A DNA stretch of 12,606 bases from assembly GCA_002422045.1 (NCBI GenBank), contig DITG01000093.1:1-12606 (forward strand). The letters are read 5' to 3'. The notes below the pieces were generated by a model, which saw only the letters and a list, made by a program, of their open reading frames with translations, was not told where the DNA came from and made no database searches. The translations under genes and the position numbers were made by a program. Below are positions 1 to 6,518 of this stretch, in pieces (position 1 is the stretch's first letter; the number at the start of each line of letters is the position of its first letter). Origin of the DNA: Acholeplasmataceae bacterium UBA6190 (GTDB lineage: Bacteria > Bacillota_I > Bacilli_A > Acholeplasmatales > Acholeplasmataceae).

Positions 1-50
1 TAACAACCAGGTTCAGTAGGCAATAAGGCAATCTTGTCTTTCAGATTCAT
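1..50 (-). CDS. uvrC: UvrC, N-terminal fragment (excinuclease ABC subunit C, partial)
   Basis: Reading the minus strand from the ATG at 50-48 gives MNLKDKIALLPTEPGC followed by an incomplete codon starting TA (Tyr); the gene then runs off the window. The pattern (short Leu/Lys-rich start, then LP-x-x-PG-C/V-Y) is the hallmark opening of UvrC, whose N-terminal GIY-YIG nuclease makes the 3' incision in nucleotide excision repair with UvrA and UvrB. Only 16 complete codons are visible, so no catalytic residue can be checked. The start is supported by a GGTGA ribosome binding site about 4 nt upstream and by a promoter-like -10 element at 66-71. It lies just downstream of the rpoZ terminator, so it is probably a separate transcription unit. 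The identification rests on the short motif alone. Confidence 0.72.
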   Translation of the reverse strand, partial: MNLKDKIALLPTEPGC

Positions 51-65
51 GAAATCACCAAGTTT

Positions 66-74
66 ATTGTATCA
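66..74 (-). promoter_or_regulatory. putative uvrC promoter (extended -10)
   Basis: The minus strand reads TGA-TACAAT (TG at 73-74, -10 hexamer at 66-71), an extended -10 element 16 nt upstream of the uvrC ATG. There is no good -35 at 17 nt. It sits directly after the rpoZ terminator, where a new promoter would be needed. Confidence 0.4.
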
Positions 75-90
75 CAAGTCGTTTCAAATC

Positions 91-116
91 AAAAAAAAGA
101 GGGCACATTTGCCCTC
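91..116 (-). terminator. intrinsic terminator of gmk-rpoZ
   Basis: On the minus strand a 7-bp stem GAGGGCA/TGCCCTC (99-105 with 110-116) closes a 4-nt loop and is followed by eight U residues (91-98). The rpoZ stop codon TGA (115-117) lies inside the stem base, so terminator and coding sequence overlap. Confidence 0.9.
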
Positions 117-330
117 AGGATTCAAAATCGATTTTAACTTTGCCATCGAGAATTTCTTCGAGTGCAATGCCAATGCTTTTCACGCAAATTGAATCTTCAA
201 CTTTGAGCTTTTCAGCTTCGATGATGTGTGCAATTTTGCTGGCAGCATAGACTAGCTTGTACTTTGAATCAATCTTTGACAATAATTTGTCAATCGATGG
301 GTAACGCATGCCGTCTTTGTTTTTGGTCAT
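115..330 (-). CDS. rpoZ: DNA-directed RNA polymerase subunit omega
   Basis: This 71-residue protein is the omega subunit, which helps beta-prime fold and stabilises the core RNA polymerase. The stretch MRYPSIDKLLSKIDSKYKLV, then A-A/S-K-x-A at about residues 30-33 and the later V-K-S-I-G-I-A-L-E-E-I segment (about 50-60), matches Bacillota omega proteins; the length is normal for this group. It follows gmk with one base between the gmk stop and the rpoZ ATG, the conserved gmk-rpoZ order of Bacillota, so translation is probably coupled. A GGAG element 9 nt upstream of the ATG supports the start at 330; a second in-frame Met (residue 8, before the conserved RYPS) is possible but has no better ribosome binding site. 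Its stop codon is embedded in the terminator hairpin. Confidence 0.95.
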   Translation of the reverse strand: MTKNKDGMRYPSIDKLLSKIDSKYKLVYAASKIAHIIEAEKLKVEDSICVKSIGIALEEILDGKVKIDFES

Positions 331-331
331 G

Positions 332-952
332 TTATTTTTCTCCGATCATCTTGAGATAATTGTGAATGGTGCGTTCTGTCTTTGCATGTTCCGCACGGAT
401 GATTGCCATGATTCTGTCAGCAGCATTGTTGACTTCGTCATTGACAACGATATAATCATATTTGTGAGCGAGCAGAAATTCAGACTCTGCTTTTTTCATA
501 CGTTTTTCAACCAGTTCGATCGGTTCAGTACCTCGTCCGATCAACCTGTCATAGAGTGCTTTTCTTCCCGGTGGAACTAAGAAGATAAACACCGCTTCTT
601 TCATTTGTTTTCTGACTTGGAGTGCTCCTTCGACTTCAATTTCTAAGACAACTTCCTTGCCAATTTCGAGTTGTTCTTCGACTTTGTCTCGAGGCGTGCC
701 ATAGTAATTGCCAACGAATTCAGCCCATTCTAGGAACTTGTTTTCCTGAATGCGCTTCAAAAAAGTTTCCTTATCGACAAAGTAATAATCCACCCCGTCT
801 ACTTCACCCTGACGAGGGGGTCGTGTTGTCATGGATACGGAGTACACTAAATCATGATGCGGCATTTGAAACAAAGCACGTCTGACTGTACCTTTTCCGA
901 CACCAGAAGGACCGGAAAGGACGACCAATAAGCCACGTTCATTGAGTTTCAT
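332..952 (-). CDS. gmk: guanylate kinase
   Basis: This 206-residue protein converts GMP and ATP to GDP and ADP in purine nucleotide salvage and synthesis in the cytoplasm. The P-loop GPSGVGKGT is at residues 14-22. The GMP-binding region S-V-S-M-T-T-R-P-P-R-x-G-E (38-50) carries the expected Arg44, Arg47 and Glu50, followed by G-V-D-Y-Y-F. The G-N-Y-Y-G-T motif of the GMP-binding lobe and the lid region R-L-x-G-R-G-T are also present. Length is typical. The ATG at 952 has a strong AGGAGG ribosome binding site and a near-consensus promoter (983-1011). It heads a two-gene operon with rpoZ. The gene diverges from rqcH, which is also a gmk neighbour in Bacillus-type genomes (yloA region) but there in the same direction. 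Confidence 0.97.
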   Translation of the reverse strand: MKLNERGLLVVLSGPSGVGKGTVRRALFQMPHHDLVYSVSMTTRPPRQGEVDGVDYYFVDKETFLKRIQENKFLEWAEFVGNYYGTPRDKVEEQLEIGKEVVLEIEVEGALQVRKQMKEAVFIFLVPPGRKALYDRLIGRGTEPIELVEKRMKKAESEFLLAHKYDYIVVNDEVNNAADRIMAIIRAEHAKTERTIHNYLKMIGEK

Positions 953-982
953 GAGATCCTCCTTTACTTGGTGTTATTATTC

Positions 983-1011
983 ATTATATATGATTAAAGA
1001 CGTTGTGTAAA
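983..1011 (-). promoter_or_regulatory. sigma-A-type promoter of gmk-rpoZ
   Basis: The minus strand carries TTTACA (1006-1011) and TATAAT (983-988) separated by exactly 17 nt, giving a start point near 976 and a leader of about 24 nt with the AGGAGG site. An imperfect AAGCGCT palindrome lies upstream at 1035-1048. Confidence 0.85.
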
Positions 1012-1069
1012 TAGCAATGAAACAATTTTCATACGAATAGCGCTTACAGTTCATTCAAACGAAATGGAT

Positions 1070-1080
1070 TATGATAAAAT
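1070..1080 (+). promoter_or_regulatory. putative rqcH promoter (-10 region)
   Basis: TATGATAAAAT contains overlapping -10 options: TATGAT (1070-1075), or TAAAAT (1075-1080) preceded by the extended TGn. No clear -35 is seen at 17 nt; TTACAG at 1044-1049 is 20 nt from the first option. The position implies a very short leader that begins close to the ribosome binding site at 1086-1094. Confidence 0.45.
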
Positions 1081-1097
1081 GGATGAAGAGGTGGATC

Positions 1098-2666
1098 ATG
1101 ATCTTTGACGGTGTGTTCATTCATCATCTGATTGCTGAACTGAACAATATTTTGCATAAATCCAGATTAGAAAAAATATATCAAAGCGATGAATCGTCGT
1201 TTCTTTTTGTTTTATATGTTAAGGGTGAAAGACACTATTTGGCGCTCCATATTTCACCAAATCATTACGGTTTGCACTTAACTTCACAGCATAAATCCGG
1301 TCAAGTGAGTTCACAATTCCTAAACACAATGAAAAAACATATCGAAGGCGCTATCCTTGAATCGATCGTTCAATATCAGACGGACCGTGTCATCATCATG
1401 AAGTTCACTGTCTATGATCTGATTGACGGACCCATTCAAAAAGAACTCATTTTTGAAGCGATGGGCAAGCATTCCAATCTGATTCTTGTCAAGGACATGA
1501 TCATTGTCGACACGTTCAAAAAGATGTTTTTCGAGTCCGGGAGACAGTTGTTACCTCAAGCGACATTTGAGTTTTTCCCTTCTGAAAAGAAACCCTTTAC
1601 CGAGATCGATTATGCACATGTTCATACACCTTTGGATCTCGTTGATCATTATCTAGGCATATCTCCATTCATCGCACAGTATCTTGATGAACATCCTGTT
1701 GATGTTTTATCGATACCACCACGGCCTACAAGAAGCCTCACTCAGAAAAAGGATTATGTATTGGATATCTTCCCTGAAACTGATGAGAAAATCTATTTCG
1801 AAGGTATTTCAAAAATGATGGATTCAAAGACTAAAACGAATCAGCCCGCCTTCGTCTCGCACGCACTATTCATCAACAAACAACTTCAAAAAGGTGCAAA
1901 AAAACAGGTTCAGTATGAAGAAATGCTCAAAGAGTCAAAAGAGCGTTTGTCAGATCGATGGATAGGAGATTTGATTTATCAATCAGGATATGACCTGTCT
2001 GAAAAACATGCATTTTTGGATGTAGAAGGTACACATATCACACTAGATCCCACGTTGACATTAAATGAAAACGCACAGTCATACTATAAATCCTATCAAA
2101 AAGCAAAACGTAGTCTGCAACACATTGAGTCTCAAATGTCATTGAATCAATCGCTGATTGACTTGTTTCAAGATTTAAAGACATTTGTCAGTTTCGCAAC
2201 TCCAGAATCTTTAAAAGATTTGGAAGCTGAACTGATCCCATATGGCTTCAAAGGCAACAAAATGCCAAAGGTTAGTAAAAAACAACAGTCAAGACCGAAC
2301 ATCATTCGTCTTGAAGATCAAGGCGTCGTCATCTACATCGGAAAAAACAACATCCAAAACGAATATGTGACCCATGTGCTCGCGAATAAAGAAGATACAT
2401 GGTTTCATGTCAAAGACGGTGCTGGTGCTCATGTGGTCGTGACTGCAAAGAATTTATCTGAGCATATGCTTAGAAAAGCGTGCATGCTTGCTGCCTATTT
2501 TTCTTCGATGCGTGAATCATCTTCCATTCCTGTCGACTACACACTCGTCAAACACATCAAAAAAATACCCGGACTTCCCGGATATCGTGTCTCCTATAAG
2601 CAGCATTCCACCCTTTATATCGATATTGATTCCATCCAAATTCAATCCTTTTTAAAGAATGTCTAA
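1098..2666 (+). CDS. rqcH: RqcH/NFACT-family ribosome quality control protein
   Basis: This 522-residue protein belongs to the RqcH/Rqc2/Tae2 (NFACT, 'fibronectin-binding protein A') family. Family members bind 50S subunits carrying stalled peptidyl-tRNA and recruit tRNA-Ala to add C-terminal alanine tails that mark the nascent chain for degradation. The NFACT-N domain opens with MIFDGVFIHHLIAEL. An Asp-Arg pair at residues 96-97 (Q-T-D-R-V) matches by position the pair needed for tail synthesis in Bacillus RqcH. E-A-M-G-K-H-S-N-L-I-L is the conserved MG-R/K-HSN block. A helical middle follows, and the C-terminal NFACT-R domain contains D-T-W-F-H-V-K-D-x-x-G-A-H-V. I place the start at 1098 rather than the in-frame ATG at 1071: AAGAGGTGG (1086-1094) lies just upstream of 1098, the family start fits, and 1071 falls inside the -10 region. 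It is slightly shorter than Bacillus RqcH. It is a single-gene unit with its own terminator. Confidence 0.93.
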   Translation: MIFDGVFIHHLIAELNNILHKSRLEKIYQSDESSFLFVLYVKGERHYLALHISPNHYGLHLTSQHKSGQVSSQFLNTMKKHIEGAILESIVQYQTDRVIIMKFTVYDLIDGPIQKELIFEAMGKHSNLILVKDMIIVDTFKKMFFESGRQLLPQATFEFFPSEKKPFTEIDYAHVHTPLDLVDHYLGISPFIAQYLDEHPVDVLSIPPRPTRSLTQKKDYVLDIFPETDEKIYFEGISKMMDSKTKTNQPAFVSHALFINKQLQKGAKKQVQYEEMLKESKERLSDRWIGDLIYQSGYDLSEKHAFLDVEGTHITLDPTLTLNENAQSYYKSYQKAKRSLQHIESQMSLNQSLIDLFQDLKTFVSFATPESLKDLEAELIPYGFKGNKMPKVSKKQQSRPNIIRLEDQGVVIYIGKNNIQNEYVTHVLANKEDTWFHVKDGAGAHVVVTAKNLSEHMLRKACMLAAYFSSMRESSSIPVDYTLVKHIKKIPGLPGYRVSYKQHSTLYIDIDSIQIQSFLKNV

Positions 2667-2690
2667 ATGCACATAATTTAGACTTTTTTT
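2661..2690 (+). terminator. intrinsic terminator of rqcH
   Basis: A perfect 8-bp stem GTCTAAAT/ATTTAGAC (2661-2668 with 2676-2683), a 7-nt loop and seven T residues (2684-2690). The stem is AT-rich. The rqcH stop codon TAA (2664-2666) lies entirely within the 5' arm. Confidence 0.82.
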
Positions 2691-2710
2691 AATTATCGGG
2701 GGCAAATGAT

Positions 2711-2739
2711 TTGAAAAATGGGATCAAAAGCGGTAAGAT
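2711..2739 (+). promoter_or_regulatory. sigma-A-type promoter of sodA
   Basis: TTGAAA (2711-2716) and TAAGAT (2734-2739) are separated by 17 nt. The predicted start is near 2746, leaving a leader of about 23 nt that contains the AAGGAGGT ribosome binding site. I see no obvious operator. Confidence 0.75.
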
Positions 2740-2768
2740 GAAGGTAAGAAATCAAGGAGGTATTAATC

Positions 2769-3374
2769 ATGCCATACGAATTACCAAAACTGAGTTACGC
2801 ATACGACGCACTCGAACCCTTCATCGATGCAAGAACGATGGAAATCCACCATACGAAGCATCATCAAGCTTACATCACCAACTTAAACGCTGCACTTGAA
2901 AAGCATCCTGAACTCACCACACCACTCGAAACATTGCTTGCTGATTTGTCACTTGTCCCTGCAGACATTCGCGCTGCTGTTCAAAACAATGGTGGCGGTC
3001 ATTTCAACCACACGTTCTTCTGGACATTGCTCAAGGTTAACCATGGTGGCGTCCCCACTGGAAAACTTGCTGCTGCCATCGATCAGACGTTTGGATCATT
3101 CCAGGCATTCAAGGATCAGTTTGGCAATGCGGCAAAGACAAGATTCGGCAGTGGCTGGGCTTGGCTTGTTGTCACTAAGGATAAAGCGCTCAAAGTCTTA
3201 TCAACACCCAATCAGGATACACCACTTGCTGAAGGTACACCGATCTTAGGACTTGACGTTTGGGAACATGCTTATTATCTGAATTATCAGAACCGTCGAC
3301 CAGATTATGTATCCGCATTCTTCTCAGTGATCGACTGGGACCAAGTCTCTCAGAGATACCAGAAAGCTTTATAA
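2769..3374 (+). CDS. sodA: superoxide dismutase, Mn-type (Fe/Mn family)
   Basis: This 201-residue enzyme converts superoxide to oxygen and hydrogen peroxide in the cytoplasm. All four metal ligands are visible: His27 (in I-H-H-T-K-H-H), His81 (G-G-G-H-F-N-H), and Asp163 and His167 in D-V-W-E-H-A-Y-Y. Features usually taken as manganese-type are a Gly at position 77 and the active-site Gln at 149 in the C-terminal N-Q-D segment. Iron enzymes usually carry the Gln in the N-terminal domain instead. Manganese or cambialistic use is therefore inferred, not proven. There is no signal peptide. Length is typical. The ATG at 2769 follows a near-perfect AAGGAGGT site, suggesting strong expression. The gene stands alone between its own promoter and terminator, and points to a host that meets oxygen at least at times. 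Confidence 0.97.
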   Translation: MPYELPKLSYAYDALEPFIDARTMEIHHTKHHQAYITNLNAALEKHPELTTPLETLLADLSLVPADIRAAVQNNGGGHFNHTFFWTLLKVNHGGVPTGKLAAAIDQTFGSFQAFKDQFGNAAKTRFGSGWAWLVVTKDKALKVLSTPNQDTPLAEGTPILGLDVWEHAYYLNYQNRRPDYVSAFFSVIDWDQVSQRYQKAL

Positions 3375-3389
3375 ATTGATTTAAAAATC

Positions 3390-3413
3390 AAAGGCTAGCA
3401 ATAGCCTTTTTTT
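3390..3413 (+). terminator. intrinsic terminator of sodA
   Basis: A 7-bp stem AAGGCTA/TAGCCTT (3391-3397 with 3402-3408) with a GCAA tetraloop, running into a seven-T tract (3407-3413). It is 16 nt after the sodA stop and faces the hpf terminator, so the two convergent genes have separate terminators. Confidence 0.9.
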
Positions 3414-3428
3414 GTTGGACTATACTGG

Positions 3429-3453
3429 AAAAAAAAGGAAGCTTTCGCTTCCT
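3429..3453 (-). terminator. intrinsic terminator of the EF-G-like/ComF-like/hpf operon
   Basis: On the minus strand AGGAAGC/GCTTCCT forms a 7-bp stem (3436-3442 with 3447-3453) with a GAAA tetraloop and an eight-residue U tract from 3436 down to 3429. The hpf stop codon TAG (3452-3454) is part of the stem. Confidence 0.92.
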
Positions 3454-4003
3454 AGAGTGGCTGAGTCTCAATGATTGCGTAATCGCCGTCATCTCTTCTG
3501 TAAACAACATTCGTTCTCAATGAATCTTTATCCTGATACACATAGAAATCATGACCCAAAAGTTCCATCGCTGCAATCGCGTCTTCAGAAGTCATCGGAC
3601 GCAGTTCGACTTTCTTGCTCTTGACCAAATGGTTTGCAATCATTTCTTTTTCAAGAGATTCCGCATCAAATTCATTGCTATACGCTTGCTTGTAGCCTTC
3701 TTTTTCCAGATGATACTTCAATCTGTCTTTATGTTTTCTAATTTGTGATACCAGTTTATCGTTGGCTTTATCAATGGCAGCATACATATCCGGATCGGAC
3801 ACTTCTGCGCGCAATACTGTTCCTTTGGCTGGGATGGTCACTTCAATCTTATGATGGTCTTTATAGACCTTGCAGACGACTCTGACCTCGGTAACGACTT
3901 CGGGACCAAAAAAGGATATGACTTTGTTGAAACGTTTTTCCGCGTATGCCTTGATGGCATTGGTCGGTGTGAATCCATTCTTGCCTACAACTTCGAATTT
4001 CAT
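3452..4003 (-). CDS. hpf: ribosome hibernation-promoting factor, long form
   Basis: This 183-residue protein is a long-form HPF, which binds the 30S decoding region of idle ribosomes and joins two 70S particles into inactive 100S dimers in stationary phase or stress. Residues 1 to about 100 form the S30AE/YfiA-like domain (MKFEVVGKNGFTPT at the start; the basic R-K-H-K-D-R helix near 89-94). A linker of about 30 residues leads to the C-terminal dimerisation domain (about 130-183), with K-K-V-E-L-R-P-M-T-S-E-D-A and G-H-D-F-Y-V-Y. Length matches Bacillota long HPF (about 180-190). The ATG at 4003 has a GGAG site 7 nt upstream. It lies 17 nt after the ComF-like gene, the same comF-hpf neighbourhood seen in many Bacillota, and is the last gene of an operon headed by an EF-G paralogue. 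Confidence 0.95.
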   Translation of the reverse strand: MKFEVVGKNGFTPTNAIKAYAEKRFNKVISFFGPEVVTEVRVVCKVYKDHHKIEVTIPAKGTVLRAEVSDPDMYAAIDKANDKLVSQIRKHKDRLKYHLEKEGYKQAYSNEFDAESLEKEMIANHLVKSKKVELRPMTSEDAIAAMELLGHDFYVYQDKDSLRTNVVYRRDDGDYAIIETQPL

Positions 4004-4020
4004 CGTTTTTCTCCTTTTTT

Positions 4021-4380
4021 CTATATATTTTCGTAAAGCGTGACAACAAACAGATTGCCAAGCTTCAGAGAATCCAAGAGTGATAACACTTGAGAATCCA
4101 TCGTGTCAAACAATAACACAATATCATTGTCGTGATGCTTGAGAAACATACGGATATACTGATGATCGAATGACATATAGCTGATGGGGTCGAGATGTGT
4201 ATTTTTTGTCGACATCACATGATATCTCATGACATAACCTTCAACAGGAATCACTTCAAAGCGAGAAAGTAGAGGATATTTTCCATAACATGACTCGCAG
4301 ATGTGATGGATTTCAGGATGAAACAAATGATTCCAGTGACGTCTGGTTCTGACTTTCTTCAAACAGATTCTACAAAGCAT
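4021..4380 (-). CDS. short ComF-like protein with CxxC...CxxC zinc finger
   Basis: This 119-residue protein opens with a four-cysteine zinc finger (Cys3, Cys6, Cys28, Cys31), the arrangement found at the start of ComFC/ComF proteins, and lies immediately before hpf where comFC sits in many Bacillota. ComFC is normally about 200-240 residues with a phosphoribosyltransferase fold. Here the central part is missing. The C-terminal stretch D-I-V-L-L-F-D-T-M-D (about 86-95), followed by a Leu-rich helix and L-F-V-V-T-L-Y, loosely resembles the end of that fold but lacks the V-D-D-x-x-T-T-G phosphate-binding signature. I infer a reduced, probably non-catalytic ComF relative; function is unknown. No comFA or other competence gene is present. 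The start at 4380 has an AGGAGG site that is trapped in a hairpin (4382-4415). No frameshift is evident: the stop is 17 nt from hpf. Confidence 0.7.
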   Translation of the reverse strand: MLCRICLKKVRTRRHWNHLFHPEIHHICESCYGKYPLLSRFEVIPVEGYVMRYHVMSTKNTHLDPISYMSFDHQYIRMFLKHHDNDIVLLFDTMDSQVLSLLDSLKLGNLFVVTLYENI

Positions 4381-4381
4381 A

Positions 4382-4415
4382 ACAAGTCCTCCTAATTGAT
4401 ATTAGAAGGACTTGT
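4382..4415 (-). promoter_or_regulatory. Shine-Dalgarno-sequestering hairpin before the ComF-like gene
   Basis: The minus-strand RNA can form a 15-bp stem (4401-4415 with 4382-4396; one G-U pair at 4391/4406, all other pairs Watson-Crick) around a 4-nt loop. The 3' arm holds the AGGAGG ribosome binding site, and the ATG (4378-4380) starts one base after the stem. The EF-G-like stop codon (4422-4424) is 6 nt upstream of the stem, so a ribosome ending there would physically open the lower stem. No U tract follows, which argues against a terminator. Translational coupling is the inferred role. Confidence 0.7.
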
Positions 4416-4421
4416 CGTCAG

Positions 4422-6479
4422 TTACTTTTTATGAGCTTCGACGATTTTATCAATTAGGTGATGTGGAACTTCTTCATATCTGAGGAATTCACGTGTAAAT
4501 GAACCACTACCTTGCGTCATTGCTTTCAAATCGATGGCATATTTCACAATTTCCGCTTCAGGGACTTCAGCGACGACAATCTGGAAACCTTCGGTTTGGT
4601 TCATGCCAAGCACTCTGCCCCTGCGCTTGTTCATATCACCCATGACATCACCAACGAATTGATCCTTGATGGTCACTTCTACCTTGACAATCGGTTCCAA
4701 GATGGTTGGCATTGCTGTTTTGACTGCTTCCTTGAATGCCAGAGCTGCTGCGAGTTTGAATGAAATTTCATTGGAGTCTACCTGATGGTAGGATCCATCA
4801 TAGAGTGTTGCTTTGATGTTGATGACCGGGAATCCTGCTAAGGGTCCGTTTTCCAAGATTTCAATCAAGCCTTTTTCAACGGCTGGGAAATAGTTTTTAG
4901 GTACTGCTCCGCCAAAGACATCTTCAGCGAATTCAAAGACTTTATCTGAGGGTTCGAACTTGATCCATACATGACCGAATTGTCCTGCTCCGCCGGATTG
5001 TTTCTTGTGTTTACCTTCAGCCTGGACGGTCTTCTTGATGGTTTCTCTATAGACAATCTTCTGATCATCGATTTCGATATCGACTTTGAACATGGTCTTC
5101 ATACGTTCGATGACATAACCAAGATGGGTCATGCCCATGCCACCCAACAAGAGTTGGGAGGTTTCTTTGTTACGTTGGATGACGAATGTCGGATCTTCAA
5201 TGTTCAAGCGATTCAGAGCTGAGGAGATCTTATCTTCATCATTCTTATTTTTAGGATGGACTGCAATGTAAATGACTGGTGTTGGTAATGTCACTGGAGG
5301 ATAGACGATCGGGCTCTTTGGATCTGCCAAAGTATCTCCGGTATGAATGCCTTCAATTTTTGCGACTGCAGCGATATCACCGGCATGAAACACAGTGCAT
5401 TCGATCTGTGATTTTCCGCGTGGTGCGAAGATATTGGTAATCTTCTTGGTTTCATTACGTTCAGAGATGACCACTTCTTGACCTAGTTTTAAAATACCTG
5501 ATGTGATTTTGAGATAGTTGACTTGTCCAAGGAATGGGTCAACCAGAGATTTGAAGCAATATGCTGAAAAGGGTTCGTCATCATGAGTCAAACGTGTGAC
5601 TTCCTGATCTGTTTTTACATCAATGCCCACCAGTGGACGAAGTTCATCTGGTGCTGGTAAATAGTCAATCAACATATTGAGGAGTGTTCTGATACCAATG
5701 GTTTTGGTTGCACTGCCGACAATGACCGGTGTAAGTTCACCGTTCATGATACCGACTCTGAGTGCTTCCTTGACTTTCGCTTCGGGAATCTCTTCGCCTG
5801 CCAGGTAGAGTTCAAGAAGTTCTTCGGATGATTCAGCAACACTTTCTAAAATCATGTTATGAAGTTCATCAATCTTAGGTCTTTTTTCATCCCAGATGGG
5901 TGCATCATGACTGTCAACACCGTCAAAGATACGTGCTTTCATTTCAATGACATTGACAAATCCTTCGAAATTCTCATTTTTCCCGATCGGCCAGCAGAAA
6001 GGAACAGCCTTCTTCCCTAGCTTTTCACGAATATCTTCCAAAACTTTTTCGAATTTCACATTTTCCTTGTCCATCTTGTTCAAATACAAAACGGTAGGAA
6101 TATGTCTTTTTCTGATTTCTAGCCAAACACGTTCGGTACCGACTTCGACACCTTTGCTTGCGTCGATCATGATGACAGCGCCCTTGACAACACCAAGTGC
6201 CTGAGTCAGATCTCCAACAAATTCATCACTGCCCGGAACATCTATAAAGTTTAACTTATAGTCCTTCCATTCGACTGGACATACACTGAGTGAAAGGCTT
6301 GTAAGCTTGTTTTGCTCTTCAATTAAAAAGTCGGAAACTGTATTTTTTCTTTCGACTTCTCCCTTTTTTTCAATTGCCTTGCCGATGTATAGCAAAGCTT
6401 CTGTCAAACTGGTTTTGCCTGATCCCTGGTGTCCTAAAATTGCAATGTTGCGAATCTCTTTCGTGATGTACTCCTTCAT
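4422..6479 (-). CDS. EF-G-like translation GTPase (EF-G paralogue)
   Basis: This 685-residue protein has the five-domain layout of elongation factor G. The GTPase domain shows G1 GHQGSGKT (16-23), G3 D-V-P-G-S (80-84) and G4 N-K-M-D (134-137). A beta-barrel domain II follows, then domain III, domain IV (G-G-A-G-Q-F-G-H-V and Y-D-G-S-Y-H-Q-V-D-S) and domain V up to the C-terminal E-A-H-K-K. It belongs with the EF-G-like paralogues rather than canonical FusA. The DTPGH motif has lost its catalytic His (Ser84 here), and the switch I block normally reading R-G-I-T/S is K-L-T-S (58-61). The cellular job of such paralogues is poorly defined; a role on idle or stressed ribosomes is an inference from the downstream hpf. 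I place the start at 6479, after an AGGAGGT site. The longer in-frame start at 6584 lies upstream of the -10 at 6519-6524. Confidence 0.9.
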   Translation of the reverse strand: MKEYITKEIRNIAILGHQGSGKTSLTEALLYIGKAIEKKGEVERKNTVSDFLIEEQNKLTSLSLSVCPVEWKDYKLNFIDVPGSDEFVGDLTQALGVVKGAVIMIDASKGVEVGTERVWLEIRKRHIPTVLYLNKMDKENVKFEKVLEDIREKLGKKAVPFCWPIGKNENFEGFVNVIEMKARIFDGVDSHDAPIWDEKRPKIDELHNMILESVAESSEELLELYLAGEEIPEAKVKEALRVGIMNGELTPVIVGSATKTIGIRTLLNMLIDYLPAPDELRPLVGIDVKTDQEVTRLTHDDEPFSAYCFKSLVDPFLGQVNYLKITSGILKLGQEVVISERNETKKITNIFAPRGKSQIECTVFHAGDIAAVAKIEGIHTGDTLADPKSPIVYPPVTLPTPVIYIAVHPKNKNDEDKISSALNRLNIEDPTFVIQRNKETSQLLLGGMGMTHLGYVIERMKTMFKVDIEIDDQKIVYRETIKKTVQAEGKHKKQSGGAGQFGHVWIKFEPSDKVFEFAEDVFGGAVPKNYFPAVEKGLIEILENGPLAGFPVINIKATLYDGSYHQVDSNEISFKLAAALAFKEAVKTAMPTILEPIVKVEVTIKDQFVGDVMGDMNKRRGRVLGMNQTEGFQIVVAEVPEAEIVKYAIDLKAMTQGSGSFTREFLRYEEVPHHLIDKIVEAHKK

Positions 6480-6518
6480 CCTTGACCTCCTGTAATCGTT
6501 TTCATTTGCTTTACCCAT

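Noticed and set aside
1071..1097. Nine-codon N-terminal extension of rqcH
   Set aside because: The ATG at 1071 lies in the promoter -10 region and has no ribosome binding site; 1098 has AAGAGGTGG and the family start.
2711..2899. Small plus-strand open frame ahead of and overlapping sodA
   Set aside because: It starts in the sodA promoter, has no ribosome binding site and overlaps sodA in another frame.
3861..4061. 66-codon minus-strand open frame over the start of hpf
   Set aside because: It is a frame shadow of hpf and the end of the ComF-like gene, with no recognisable protein features.
4382..4415. Intrinsic terminator after the EF-G-like gene
   Set aside because: The hairpin is not followed by a U tract on the minus strand; the next bases are the start codon of the ComF-like gene.
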